From positions 1 through 64,000 of the forward strand of contig CAMDPK010000004.1 of assembly GCA_945904015.1 (NCBI GenBank): 64,000 bases of DNA, in the 5' to 3' direction. The notes under the pieces are model-generated. The model saw only the letters and a list, made by a program, of their open reading frames with translations. It did no database searches and was not told the DNA's origin. The position numbers and the translations under genes were made by a program. How positions within the stretch are numbered: the stretch's first letter is position 1; each line of letters opens with the position of its first letter. This document shows positions 18,535 to 27,316 of the stretch, in pieces. Source of the stretch: Candidatus Kuenenia stuttgartensis. GTDB lineage: Bacteria > Planctomycetota > Planctomycetia > Planctomycetales > Planctomycetaceae.

Positions 18535-21500
18535 CTAATTTCTCGTGATGGTCTCGTGCAGATTCAGAATCGTCCGCGCGACGCTCGTCCAGGCGGCTAG
18601 TTCGGGTTTGTCGAGATCGGCAGGAGCCGGCCTTGCGCCCACCGTGAGTAGCTCGTTCGCGGCGGTCGCGTCCGACTTGTATTCGTCGAGGTGCGATTGC
18701 AGCAGACGTTCGAGGACTTCCGTTTCGGCTGGCTTGATCGGGCGCGAGACTGCTCGGCGGAAGGCCCAATCGAGTTTGTCTCGCGTGGTGGAGCCGCCCG
18801 AACGGAGGATGTTCTCGGCGAACGCTCGCGAGGCTTCGACAAAGGACGGGTCGTTGAGCAGCACGAGCGATTGAAGCGGCGTGTTCGAGCGTGCTCGATC
18901 CGCAGTGCATTCTTCGCGGTTGGGAGCGTCGAACGCGAGCAAGCTGGGATGCAGGTATTGCCGCTGCCAGTGGGTGTAGAGGCCGCGGCGATACAGGCTC
19001 TCGCCGGAGTCGTTCTGCCACTCGCGAGCCGGGAAGTTGAGGTACGCGAAATAGCCCGGCGGCTGATACGGCTTGACGCTCAGGCCGCCGAGCTTCCTCA
19101 CCAGCAGGCCGCTGATCGACAGCGCGTTGTCGCGGACCAGTTCGGCGTCGATGCGGAAACGTCCCTGCCGAGCAAGCCAACGGTTGTACGCATCGGCCTC
19201 GCGCAACTCGCGGCTGGCGAGCGACGACTGCTGATACGTGCTCGACAGGACGATCGACTTGATGAGTTGTTTCACATCCCAGCCGTTGTCGGCGAACGAG
19301 GCAGCGAGGTGATCGATCAGCAGCGGGTGGCTCGGCCAATCCCCTTGTGCTCCGAGGTCGTCGAGCTTGCGCGACAAGCCGGCTCCGAAGAGCTGTTTCC
19401 AAATGCGGTTGACGAACACTCGCGCCGTCAGCGGGTTGTCTTTCGAGACGATCCAATTCGCGAGTTCGCGCCGCGTGAGACGAGTTGGGGTTTCGAGGGA
19501 TTGCGATGACAAGACGGCCGGGAACGCGGGAGTGACTTCCTCGCCGCTGTCGTCCATCCAGTTGCCTCGTTTCAGAATGCGAACCATGCGCGGTTGGACC
19601 GAGGCGGTGATGAGCGTACTGGGAATGCGAGCGTCCAATTCCTTGCGGGCGTTTTCTCGTTCGGCGAGTTGCTTGCGAGCCGCGTCGAGCGCTGGTGCGA
19701 TCGAGCGGAAGTGCGTGGCGAGTTCATTCTTCTGTGCGTCATTGCGTTGATCGGAGGCGATGACCAGCAGCGCGGCGATGTTCGGCGGCGGAGTCTGATC
19801 GGCTCGGATTGGACGGGGCGAAGTCGCCGCGAAGAGACGAAAGCGGCCGATGGTGTGCTGCGGGCTGTTGAAATTTTGAAGCAACGAAATCGTCAGCGTC
19901 GAATTCTCGCCACCGGCGATGTCGTTGACGGTTTCAAACACGGCGGACTGCGGTTGAGCGACTTTATCGTGAATCGCCCAGCCCCAAGTTTTGCCTTTTG
20001 CGTCGCCGTCGATCGCCGCCGCGACCGCCCATTTTCCGTACGGATTGTTGCCGGGTGTGCTCGTTTGCTCGTAGGTCGCGGTCGCGTTCTGCAAGGCGAC
20101 GGCCTCTTCGATCGTCTCGCCGACGATGTGCTTCACGGTGAATTCGCTGAGCACAAAGTTGGCATTCCCCGCGCGGCCCGGACCTTTCTTCGGAAGCGAA
20201 TCGTCCGGCAGAACTTCGAGCCGGAAGGCCGTGATTCCCTGCGGCGGATTCTTCACGACGAGCGTGTAAGTGTCGGTCTCCGGGTTCTTGCCGCTCGCGA
20301 GAATCGAACCGTCGTCTTTCGCGGTGAGCGTGACTCCTTCAGCCGACTGGAAGCTGTCCAGCTTGAGCGCGGTCCACGCGACCTGAGATTTCTCCCACAC
20401 GGCCTGAGCGGCGACGAGTTCCGGAGTCGATGTCCCCACAACTTTGGTGACGTCGGCAATTTCTTGATCGAGCTTCGTCCGCGCGGCCTCTTGCTCAGCA
20501 TTCGGAACTTTGACGAACGGTCCCCAGTTGCCGTCGGCGTGCGCACCGGAATACAGACCGCGTTCTTGGATGTCGGCGAAGAATGCCTCGAAGCGATAAA
20601 AGTCGCGCTGCGTCAGCGGATCGAACTTGTGGTCGTGGCACTCGGCACAACCGAGCGTGATTCCCAGCCAGGTGCCGCTCGCGTTGCGGACTCGTTCGGC
20701 GATGTACTTCGCGAGGTACTCTTTGTCTTGCACGCCTCCTTCGGCACTCATCATCCCCAGGCGGTTGTAGCCGGAGGCAATCAACTGTTCGCGGGTCGGG
20801 GTCGGCAGCAGGTCGCCGGCGAGTTGCTCGATGGTGAATTGATCGAAGCGTTTGTTGGCGTTGAACGAGTCGATGACGTACTGCCGAAACGGCGAGACGC
20901 TCATGTCCTGATCGCCGTGATACCCGACGGTGTCGGCGTAGCGCACGAGGTCCAGCCACCACATCGCCTGTCGCTCGCCGAAGTGAGGCGACTTGAGCAG
21001 CCGATCGACGAGCTTTTCGCAGGCGTCGGAGGATGAGTCGTTCACGAATGCCGTGACCTCTTCCGGCGTCGGCGGCAGCCCGATCAAGTCGAAGGTCAAT
21101 CTCCGGATCAACGTGATGCGGTCGGCTGCGGGCGACGGCTTGAGGTTTTGCTTCGTGAGCGACTCGCGGATAAAGCCGTCGATCGCTTGGGCCGATTGAA
21201 AAACGGTATCACGGCTTTCGGCTTTCGGCTCTCGGCTCTCGGCCGAGCGCTTGATGGGCAGGAACGCCCAGTGGCCTTCGTATTTCGCCTCTTGTTCGAT
21301 CCATTTCTTGAGCAGCGCGATGTTTCGCGGTGTGAGTGACTTCCCACTCTCGGCCGGCGGCATTTTCTGTTCAGGATCGGACGAAGTGATGCGGCGAAAA
21401 AGTTCGCTGTCGCTGGGCTTGCCCGGTGTGACGGTGCCTAGTTCACCGGGCTTGCCGGTCAAACCTTCTTGCGTGTCGAGTCGCAGATCGGCTTTGCGTT

Positions 21501-21666
21501 TGTTCTTGTCCGGCCCGTGGCAAAAGAAGCAGTTGTCCGACAGGATCGGGCGAATGTCGCGATTGAATTCAACGACATCCGGCAACGCACCGTCAGCGGC
21601 TTGCACCACTGGGCTTGCGGCCAACGAAATCACAGCGAGAAGCATCCACCAGGTCGAGGCGTGCAT
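18535..21666 (-). CDS. DUF1549/DUF1553 protein with planctomycete cytochrome c domain
   Basis: A 1043-residue exported protein. A signal peptide (residues 1-24) precedes a planctomycete-type c-haem domain with motif CFFCH (46-50) and the follow-up ADLRLDT. DUF1549 (about 170-380) contains LVDRLLKSPHFGERQAMWWLDLVRYADT and the second haem-like motif CAECHDHKFDPLTQRDFY. A middle insert (about 430-640) looks like a carbohydrate-binding or discoidin-type beta domain. DUF1553 (about 730-1000) contains VFVNRIWKQLFGAGL and RSNTPLQSLVLLNDPSFVEASRAFAE. The family is typical of Planctomycetota and is suspected of periplasmic electron transfer coupled to sugar or sulfate-ester breakdown, unproven. It heads the group with the PLP enzyme and DUF1501 genes. 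Confidence 0.92.
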   Translation of the reverse strand: MHASTWWMLLAVISLAASPVVQAADGALPDVVEFNRDIRPILSDNCFFCHGPDKNKRKADLRLDTQEGLTGKPGELGTVTPGKPSDSELFRRITSSDPEQKMPPAESGKSLTPRNIALLKKWIEQEAKYEGHWAFLPIKRSAESREPKAESRDTVFQSAQAIDGFIRESLTKQNLKPSPAADRITLIRRLTFDLIGLPPTPEEVTAFVNDSSSDACEKLVDRLLKSPHFGERQAMWWLDLVRYADTVGYHGDQDMSVSPFRQYVIDSFNANKRFDQFTIEQLAGDLLPTPTREQLIASGYNRLGMMSAEGGVQDKEYLAKYIAERVRNASGTWLGITLGCAECHDHKFDPLTQRDFYRFEAFFADIQERGLYSGAHADGNWGPFVKVPNAEQEAARTKLDQEIADVTKVVGTSTPELVAAQAVWEKSQVAWTALKLDSFQSAEGVTLTAKDDGSILASGKNPETDTYTLVVKNPPQGITAFRLEVLPDDSLPKKGPGRAGNANFVLSEFTVKHIVGETIEEAVALQNATATYEQTSTPGNNPYGKWAVAAAIDGDAKGKTWGWAIHDKVAQPQSAVFETVNDIAGGENSTLTISLLQNFNSPQHTIGRFRLFAATSPRPIRADQTPPPNIAALLVIASDQRNDAQKNELATHFRSIAPALDAARKQLAERENARKELDARIPSTLITASVQPRMVRILKRGNWMDDSGEEVTPAFPAVLSSQSLETPTRLTRRELANWIVSKDNPLTARVFVNRIWKQLFGAGLSRKLDDLGAQGDWPSHPLLIDHLAASFADNGWDVKQLIKSIVLSSTYQQSSLASRELREADAYNRWLARQGRFRIDAELVRDNALSISGLLVRKLGGLSVKPYQPPGYFAYLNFPAREWQNDSGESLYRRGLYTHWQRQYLHPSLLAFDAPNREECTADRARSNTPLQSLVLLNDPSFVEASRAFAENILRSGGSTTRDKLDWAFRRAVSRPIKPAETEVLERLLQSHLDEYKSDATAANELLTVGARPAPADLDKPELAAWTSVARTILNLHETITRN

Positions 21667-21684
21667 CGGAGTTCTCCGAAATTC

Positions 21685-21742
21685 GTAGGTTGGGCACTTT
21701 TGCCCGATCCGTTTCGAGGACGGGCAGGAGTGCCCATCCTAC
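21685..21742. repeat. inverted repeat (family I) at the methyltransferase stop
   Basis: Arms 21685-21706 and 21721-21742 are 22 bp with three mismatches (GTAGGTTGGGCACTTTTGCC against its partner) around a 14-nt loop. The right arm overlaps the methyltransferase stop codon. It may serve as a 3'-end hairpin. Confidence 0.75.
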
Positions 21743-22461
21743 ACGCGGGGGTTGGATCGCGAAGTGAAAAACTGCCACTCCATCAGCGTCGGCCGGAACT
21801 CGGCCAGGATCGCTCGACGAGTGGCCAGGTCCAACCCCGCGAGTTCTGGGTAATCATAGGTCTTGGCTTTTTGAATATCATCGACGCTCAGGATCGTACG
21901 CAGTTCGTGTGTCTCACGGAACAATTCCGCCAGTCGGGTCGAGATCGTGATGTCGTAACAGTCGTGGGTTTCAATCAGCAGATCCCAATCGGCGAATTGT
22001 CGGTGAGATTGCTCGGTGAAGATTTCGTTTTCCCCCCCGTCGCAGTCGCAGACGATCAACCCGCGCTGTCGAATGGGAATGCTGCCAAGTTCTTCGGCGG
22101 TAAACAGCGATCGGATTTTCAGGCGTTTTTTCACGCGGTTGAGCTTCGCGCAGGCGGCGCAGAGTTGACGCGATCCTTCGTAGGTGTCGTAGGCGTGGAC
22201 CTTCGCTTTGGGGACTCGCATGGCGAGCCCGACGGCGTAGTATCCCTCCGCACAGCCCACGTCGATGATCTCGGTGTAGCCGGCTTCACAGATCTCTGTG
22301 ATCCACGGATGCAGTTCGGACTCGTACGAACCCAGCAACTTGGGATACAGCGAGCTGGCAATGGAAGTCATCTCGGCGTACCGCAAGCCCGCGAATGGGC
22401 CGTGGCGGACGACGGCATCCGAGAACATCTGATGGATTTCCTCAGTCGACAGCGACTGCAT
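21739..22461 (-). CDS. class I SAM-dependent methyltransferase
   Basis: A 240-residue protein with the Rossmann methyltransferase motif I IIDVGCAEGYYAVGLA (65-80), an acidic residue at the end of strand 2 (VHAYDTYE) and LIVCDCDGGENEIF as motif II/post-I. No substrate-specific domain is recognised. ATG at 22461 has GAGAA about 7 nt upstream. It is the last gene of a minus-strand group with a polyproline micro-ORF (84 bp upstream), a glycosyltransferase and a DUF6065-like protein, so a peptide or glycan modification role is possible (inference). Confidence 0.8.
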   Translation of the reverse strand: MQSLSTEEIHQMFSDAVVRHGPFAGLRYAEMTSIASSLYPKLLGSYESELHPWITEICEAGYTEIIDVGCAEGYYAVGLAMRVPKAKVHAYDTYEGSRQLCAACAKLNRVKKRLKIRSLFTAEELGSIPIRQRGLIVCDCDGGENEIFTEQSHRQFADWDLLIETHDCYDITISTRLAELFRETHELRTILSVDDIQKAKTYDYPELAGLDLATRRAILAEFRPTLMEWQFFTSRSNPRV

Positions 22462-22544
22462 GAGGCTTCTCGCACCGATGTGTCAATGAAATGACCGCCG
22501 ACTCAACGAGCCGGCGGTCAGAACGAACAGCCGTTCAACCGCTG

Positions 22545-22631
22545 CTAATAACGTGGCGGTGGTGGCGGTGGTGGAAGTGGTGGCGGTGGAGGTGGTGGCG
22601 GCAGCGGTGGTGGCGGCGGGGGAAATGGCAT
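22545..22631 (-). CDS. polyproline micro-ORF (28 residues), possible precursor peptide
   Basis: The minus strand reads MPF, then runs of six, eight and seven prolines separated by single leucines, ending RY-stop. ATG at 22631 has GGAG exactly 7 nt upstream (TGGAGCACCTTC then ATG), better than many real genes here. The frame stays open upstream to an ATG at 22751 that overlaps the glycosyltransferase stop as TGATG, giving an alternative 68-residue form with a 40-residue leader. It sits between a glycosyltransferase resembling hydroxyproline arabinosyltransferases and a methyltransferase. It could also be a non-coding GGT/GGC repeat; expression is unproven. Confidence 0.4.
   Translation of the reverse strand: MPFPPPPPPLPPPPPPPPLPPPPPPPRY
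22548..22624. repeat. low-complexity GGT/GGC triplet tract
   Basis: About 75 bases of almost uninterrupted TGG/CGG triplets on the plus strand, prone to slippage. It underlies the polyproline micro-ORF on the minus strand. Confidence 0.9.
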
Positions 22632-22750
22632 GAAGGTGCTCCATTCAAAGGGTGGCGAAAGTACGCTGACGACAGATATACGGAAGCAACGACAGTTGCT
22701 CAACAGATACGAAGGTTTCCCCCACAGATTCGATGAGCCGCCATCGAGCA

Positions 22751-23638
22751 TCAGGCGATGCCGTAGAACTTGCGAGCTTCGCGAAGTTGCCGGCGGATGG
22801 TTCCGGCGATCGAACCGTCATCATCGGGAACATGCCAAACATATTCGTTGGCCGCTTCGGCGGTGCCGAAATCTCGTTTGTTAAAGCCCGGTCCGCCGTA
22901 GCAGTAGTGCAACACTTTTGGACCAGCGGCATCGAGCAGCGGCATCGGCTGATCTTCTTGAAAGTTTGTGAGACACAGTTTCGTCGATACGGCTTTGAGT
23001 TTCAGTCGGTGCATGGACATCACGAGGGCCCACATCGCGGTCAGCCAGGTTTTGCGAGCCTCGCCGTATTCTCCCGTGCCAATTGTCGGAAACAGTTCCA
23101 TCATCTCGAACCAGGAATCGCTGAGCGGACCTTGCCAGCGTGTCGGAATGACGTGCGGCACGCCGCCATCAATGAGCGGTTTCCGTAACTTGCGGGGATT
23201 GATTCCGGCTTGGCGACAGACGTCATCCAGAGTTGGCTGATGCTCGGGTGCGTCTGGCTGAAGATAGCCGCAATAGTCGAAGCTGATTTGCCGGTCGGAA
23301 AGGATCAGGTCGTCGAACGGAAACGGTTGCAGAAAGAGCATGTCTGAGTCGCACAGCACCATGTAGTCGGCATCGGTCTCGACGTGCCTGAGTGACCCGG
23401 CGGTGTTGCGCGGCGGATAACTGAGTCCATTCAGATCACGATAGTTCGGCGCGAGTTGCAGGCGTCCACCGGCTGCTCGAATCTGCTCAAAACCGGGCAA
23501 GAGCGGTTCGCCCTGCTGATGGACCACCACAATCGGCGGACGTCCCAGATGCGTCACGCACGAATAATGAAACAGCATCGTCTGCCAGACCAAGTAGTCT
23601 GTGTTTTCAGTGCAGACGACGATTTCGTGTCGTGGCAT
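22751..23638 (-). CDS. glycosyltransferase resembling hydroxyproline O-arabinosyltransferases
   Basis: A 295-residue GT-A-type protein. It opens with a short strand (HEIVVCTENTDYLVWQTMLF). The nucleotide-sugar and metal-binding acidic motif is in DYMVLCDSDMLFLQPF (DSD at 97-99). The order of blocks resembles plant HPAT (GT95) proteins: a Y/W-Q-x-x-x-x-x-Y opening, NYRDLNGLSYPPRNTAGSL, the DxD-like motif followed by hydrophobic-x-x-PF, a GGVPHVIPTRW acceptor-side loop, and TAMWALVMSMHRLKLK near the C-terminus. This is resemblance by eye, not a search result. ATG at 23638 has GAGAGG upstream. It is 36 bp after the DUF6065-like gene, so probably one transcript. Confidence 0.75.
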   Translation of the reverse strand: MPRHEIVVCTENTDYLVWQTMLFHYSCVTHLGRPPIVVVHQQGEPLLPGFEQIRAAGGRLQLAPNYRDLNGLSYPPRNTAGSLRHVETDADYMVLCDSDMLFLQPFPFDDLILSDRQISFDYCGYLQPDAPEHQPTLDDVCRQAGINPRKLRKPLIDGGVPHVIPTRWQGPLSDSWFEMMELFPTIGTGEYGEARKTWLTAMWALVMSMHRLKLKAVSTKLCLTNFQEDQPMPLLDAAGPKVLHYCYGGPGFNKRDFGTAEAANEYVWHVPDDDGSIAGTIRRQLREARKFYGIA

Positions 23639-23674
23639 GCCGTGGCCTCTCGGAATTCCACCGGATTGCGAACA

Positions 23675-24448
23675 TCACTTGGGCATGTCTTCGTGGCGTC
23701 GGAACGGACGCAGTTGCAGTTTGGTTTGATGTTCCACGAAAGACGTTCCGTCGGTTTTGCGACCGAGCAGATAATCTCGCTGCCAGCCTGGCTTGCTCTC
23801 GGATTCAAGATAACGGGCGAGCTTCTCAATTTGTGCGGTTCGCGCTGTCCGCCATTCTTCGAGAGCTTTTTCGAGCTTCGGGTTTGTGGACAAGGGTTGG
23901 CAGACTGGATCAAACGACTCGGCCAGACCGCGCGGGATTGGCACGATCATGCAGATCGGCTCCCCTTGCTCGAAGTGGACGGTGTGATTGCGGCGAGTCA
24001 GCTTCCAGTTCATGGTGAATGTGGATTCGTTCCAGTCAGTCTCCACAATTCCTTCGAGCGCTTGAATGCCGTCTTTGATCCAATTGGACGGACCCTTCAC
24101 CCACAGGTTAATGCCACGTGGGGTTCGAAACAGATAGGGCAGCAAGATCGTGAGGACTCCCCCGCCGAAGTGGCTCACGATGTAGTCCGATTGGCCCTGA
24201 CTGTTTCGCGGCTTGCGAACTTTGAGGTCCGCGAGTTCCGGTCCACCATTCCAACGCACGCTGAAACTGATGGGACAGCGGATGATCCACCCGCCTTGAT
24301 TCGCGATCACCAGCGGCAAACAACGATACGCAAATCGATCACGACTTTGATCCATCCATTCTCGGTTGGACGAAGCCGGCTCAATCGGCATGCCAGCGAG
24401 AGGATTCAAATCGAACGCGATGAGGCGGCGTTGGCGTTTTGGCGTCAT
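23675..24448 (-). CDS. DUF6065-like protein of unknown function
   Basis: A 257-residue soluble protein. The blocks IEPASSNREWMDQS, RFAYRCLPLVIANQGGW and the central FGGGVLTILLPYLFRTP match my recollection of the DUF6065 family, whose members are often found near peptide- or glycan-modifying enzymes. No catalytic motif is evident and there is no signal peptide. ATG at 24448 is the only plausible start. It is the first gene of the four-gene minus-strand group ending with the methyltransferase, and starts just after the stop of the kinase-WD40 gene on the same strand. Confidence 0.7.
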   Translation of the reverse strand: MTPKRQRRLIAFDLNPLAGMPIEPASSNREWMDQSRDRFAYRCLPLVIANQGGWIIRCPISFSVRWNGGPELADLKVRKPRNSQGQSDYIVSHFGGGVLTILLPYLFRTPRGINLWVKGPSNWIKDGIQALEGIVETDWNESTFTMNWKLTRRNHTVHFEQGEPICMIVPIPRGLAESFDPVCQPLSTNPKLEKALEEWRTARTAQIEKLARYLESESKPGWQRDYLLGRKTDGTSFVEHQTKLQLRPFRRHEDMPK

Positions 24449-24481
24449 GTTGACTCATGTGGCTGACACCGCGGGATCACA

Positions 24482-27316
24482 TCAATCCTCTTTGGATTTC
24501 CGTGGCATCCTGAGTGCCGGGTGGTCAGGGTAGTTGTTGCGAAACTTGGTCCACCGTTCGATCCATTCTTCGGAGGTCAGGCTGGTTGCCGCACCTCCTT
24601 CGTGAATGCGCTGCGAGGATAGAATTTCGCCTAGCAGCCTCACATCCTCGCGCTTCAGTTGCGAGTCTCCCGCCAGAATCCAGCGGCTCCGATCGAATCT
24701 TCGAACGGATGAGATTCTTCCGGAGGCGATGACTTGTGAACCCGAACCTTCCAGCGAAAGTTGGTAGATCATGTCCGGCATTCGCCACGAGGGAGCGATC
24801 AACTTTCCCAGCGTCGCGTCCCAAGCGGTGAGCTGACCATCGCGACTGGCCACCAGGAAGATCTCTTCGCCAGGCAGGAAAGTTGCGTCGAAGACTTGGT
24901 CGATGTGCTCTCGAGTGGCCAAGTCCGCGCGGCCCGTCGCAACGTCCCAGATGCGGGCCTGCTTGTCGGTCGAAGCGGTCAGCAAGCGCCGACCGTCGTG
25001 ACTGAACTTCACGCTGAAGACCCATCCGGCATGCACTAAAACCGGACCGACACTCTCGCCCGTTTTGGTGTCCCACAGACGAGCCGTATGATCAGATCCG
25101 CCGGTCGCGATCAGCCGCCCATTGGGCGAGAACTGCGCGTCATGGATGAAATTGGGAGAATGCCTCAGGACGAACTGTTGTTCTCCGGTCTGGGTGTTGC
25201 GCAACTCAATCATCTCGTTGCAGCCCCAGATCACGAATTGATCGCCCCGTGCCGAAAACCGAATCCGATCGCGAATCACATAGCCAAAAATCGCGGGCAG
25301 TCCCTGAAACGCCTGGTCCTCCGCGCGGACTTTGCCCGTGGCCGCATCCAGCAACATGACTTGGCCTCGGTAGCACAACACAACGATCGTTTGGCCGTCT
25401 GGGCTGCTGCGCACCGCGATCGGTTGTGACGGAGTCGTGACATCCGCGAACACCGATTCGGCCGTTTCGGAATTCACGAATCGAACAGACCCAGGATCGT
25501 CGAGCTTCTGTTCTTGCAATCCACGATGGGCATCTTCTCGTGAGCCGCCACACGCGAGCACCACGAGCGGTGATTTGGGGACGAAGTCGGCATCGCTGAT
25601 GAGCCCAGAAGCTGAGAGTTTCGGGCCGACGGACTTTCCAGATCGAGAATCCTGAATCTCAACGCTGCTCCGAGACCGTCCATTATCAAAACTCGAAGGG
25701 AGCCAGCGGTCACCGTTTTGGTTCAACCGCACAAACGGAGCCGACTCGGTATTGGCAATGGCAGAGTCCAGCGATTGTGGTTCGCTCAGACGCCAAATGC
25801 GGGTCAAATCGCCAGTCCAGTGGGTTGTCGCGAAGGTCGCTCCATCCGGCGACCACACGCATTTCTGAACGGCGTCACAATGCAGGATTGGGTTGCCAAT
25901 CAACTTTCCGGACGGAATCTCTAACAAACGAACGGACTTGTCCGCACTCCCCGCCAACAGCAATGAACTTTGCGGATGAAAGCTCAGGCAGAAATTCACA
26001 TGCGGAAATGTGATTCGTTCCGCAACCGAGCCTCCTGCATCCGCATTCAACAGAACAACGTCGAAGTCTTCCGAGAGAGCAATCCACATCCCATCGGGCG
26101 ATTGAGCCGCAGCGATGATGCGACTGATCTTCTGCTCCCATTCGATGGTCTTCTGTTCGAGATTCCAGCAACGAGCGGACTTGTAGTCGTCGAGAACCAG
26201 CAGCCGAACATTGTCGATGAAAATTGGAGCGACGTTTGATCCTGCGGGCTGGGCGGGCAGCAATGGCTTGGAGTTGCGTTGATCGGTTGAGGAAGAAAAA
26301 ACTCGGATCTGTTTGTCCTCGCTGCGAACCGCGAAACGATCGCCATTTCGAGCAATGGCCGCTGAGGAAACCGGACTGCCGACTTCCAGCGGACCAGTGC
26401 GAAACGACTTGTTCGGAAATTCGCGGACTTGCACCGTCTGTTCGCCGCCGACAACCAGTAGGTGGCCGTCCGAACTGAACTGCAAATAACTCACTTGCTC
26501 CGAGTGGTTCCAGCGGTCGAATTCCTTGTTCGTGGGATACTCGAAGGCAATGACTTCGGTGTTGGATGCCAGGACCAACAGTTTTCCATCGGGACTCCAA
26601 GTTGCGGCATTCACCCAATCTTCGATCGGGACTTTCGCACGGCTGCCATCAGTCACGCTCAATAGCTCGCAGGTGCCGTTGAGCGTGAGAAACAGCAAAA
26701 TATCATTTGCTGAAGGGCGATAGCTCAGTTCCTTGATCCACGCCGATGGCTGTACAAAGGCCTGAATGGGAGTCGTGATTTTTGGCAACCACGATTGAAA
26801 CCGAATGCGATTGTGCTTCTCGCGCAGCGGATGATGCTCGGTCGCGGAGACGGCATTCGCGAACCACAAGATTGCCTCGCGCGGATCGCCATTACGGTCG
26901 GCGGTCAGCCCGGCCTCGGTGTACGTGTCGATGATCGACTGCTCGGTGGCCAGCCGTGCCTTCTTTTCGTCGTCGCGAGCGAGCTTGGCCTCATTGGCAT
27001 CACGCTTCGCGGCCGTCGCCAATTTATCAAATTTCACAGCCAGCCAAGGTCCACCGATGCCTGCGATCAGAAGCAGCAACGTGATCGCACCACCCAAGCT
27101 CGCGATCATCCGATTGTTTCGGCACCAGCGAGCAAATCGCTCGACCGGACCAATCGGCCGAGCCAACAGCGGCAACCCCTTCAGCCAGTGATCCAAGTCA
27201 TCGGCCAGAGCTTGCAGATTCGAATAGCGTGCGTGGGGATCTTTCTCCATCGCCTTCAAGCAGCACGCTTCGAGATCGCGCGGCAGGTCGGGCCTCACCG
27301 ATCGTGGTGCGGGGGG
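24482..27316 (-). CDS. WD40-repeat C-terminal part of a frameshifted Ser/Thr kinase
   Basis: This frame continues the kinase encoded at 27317-28292 after a one-base frameshift. It holds the end of the kinase domain (PRSVRPDLPRDLEACCLKAM, DPHARYSNLQALADDL), a transmembrane helix (MIASLGGAITLLLLIAGIGG), a short coiled coil, and about 750 residues of WD40-type propeller repeats, clearest in AQFSPNGRLIATGGSDHTAR and FSHDGRRLLTASTDKQARIW. The propeller should lie outside the membrane and act in sensing or scaffolding (inference). The two parts together would encode about 1270 residues. It reads with no start codon of its own. Confidence 0.85.
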   Translation of the reverse strand, partial: PPAPRSVRPDLPRDLEACCLKAMEKDPHARYSNLQALADDLDHWLKGLPLLARPIGPVERFARWCRNNRMIASLGGAITLLLLIAGIGGPWLAVKFDKLATAAKRDANEAKLARDDEKKARLATEQSIIDTYTEAGLTADRNGDPREAILWFANAVSATEHHPLREKHNRIRFQSWLPKITTPIQAFVQPSAWIKELSYRPSANDILLFLTLNGTCELLSVTDGSRAKVPIEDWVNAATWSPDGKLLVLASNTEVIAFEYPTNKEFDRWNHSEQVSYLQFSSDGHLLVVGGEQTVQVREFPNKSFRTGPLEVGSPVSSAAIARNGDRFAVRSEDKQIRVFSSSTDQRNSKPLLPAQPAGSNVAPIFIDNVRLLVLDDYKSARCWNLEQKTIEWEQKISRIIAAAQSPDGMWIALSEDFDVVLLNADAGGSVAERITFPHVNFCLSFHPQSSLLLAGSADKSVRLLEIPSGKLIGNPILHCDAVQKCVWSPDGATFATTHWTGDLTRIWRLSEPQSLDSAIANTESAPFVRLNQNGDRWLPSSFDNGRSRSSVEIQDSRSGKSVGPKLSASGLISDADFVPKSPLVVLACGGSREDAHRGLQEQKLDDPGSVRFVNSETAESVFADVTTPSQPIAVRSSPDGQTIVVLCYRGQVMLLDAATGKVRAEDQAFQGLPAIFGYVIRDRIRFSARGDQFVIWGCNEMIELRNTQTGEQQFVLRHSPNFIHDAQFSPNGRLIATGGSDHTARLWDTKTGESVGPVLVHAGWVFSVKFSHDGRRLLTASTDKQARIWDVATGRADLATREHIDQVFDATFLPGEEIFLVASRDGQLTAWDATLGKLIAPSWRMPDMIYQLSLEGSGSQVIASGRISSVRRFDRSRWILAGDSQLKREDVRLLGEILSSQRIHEGGAATSLTSEEWIERWTKFRNNYPDHPALRMPRKSKED

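Noticed and set aside
22491-22736. Plus-strand Trp/Arg-rich frame across the triplet tract
   Set aside because: Translation of TGG/CGG repeats gives a Trp-Arg run unlike any protein and lacks a ribosome binding site; the minus-strand reading is better supported.
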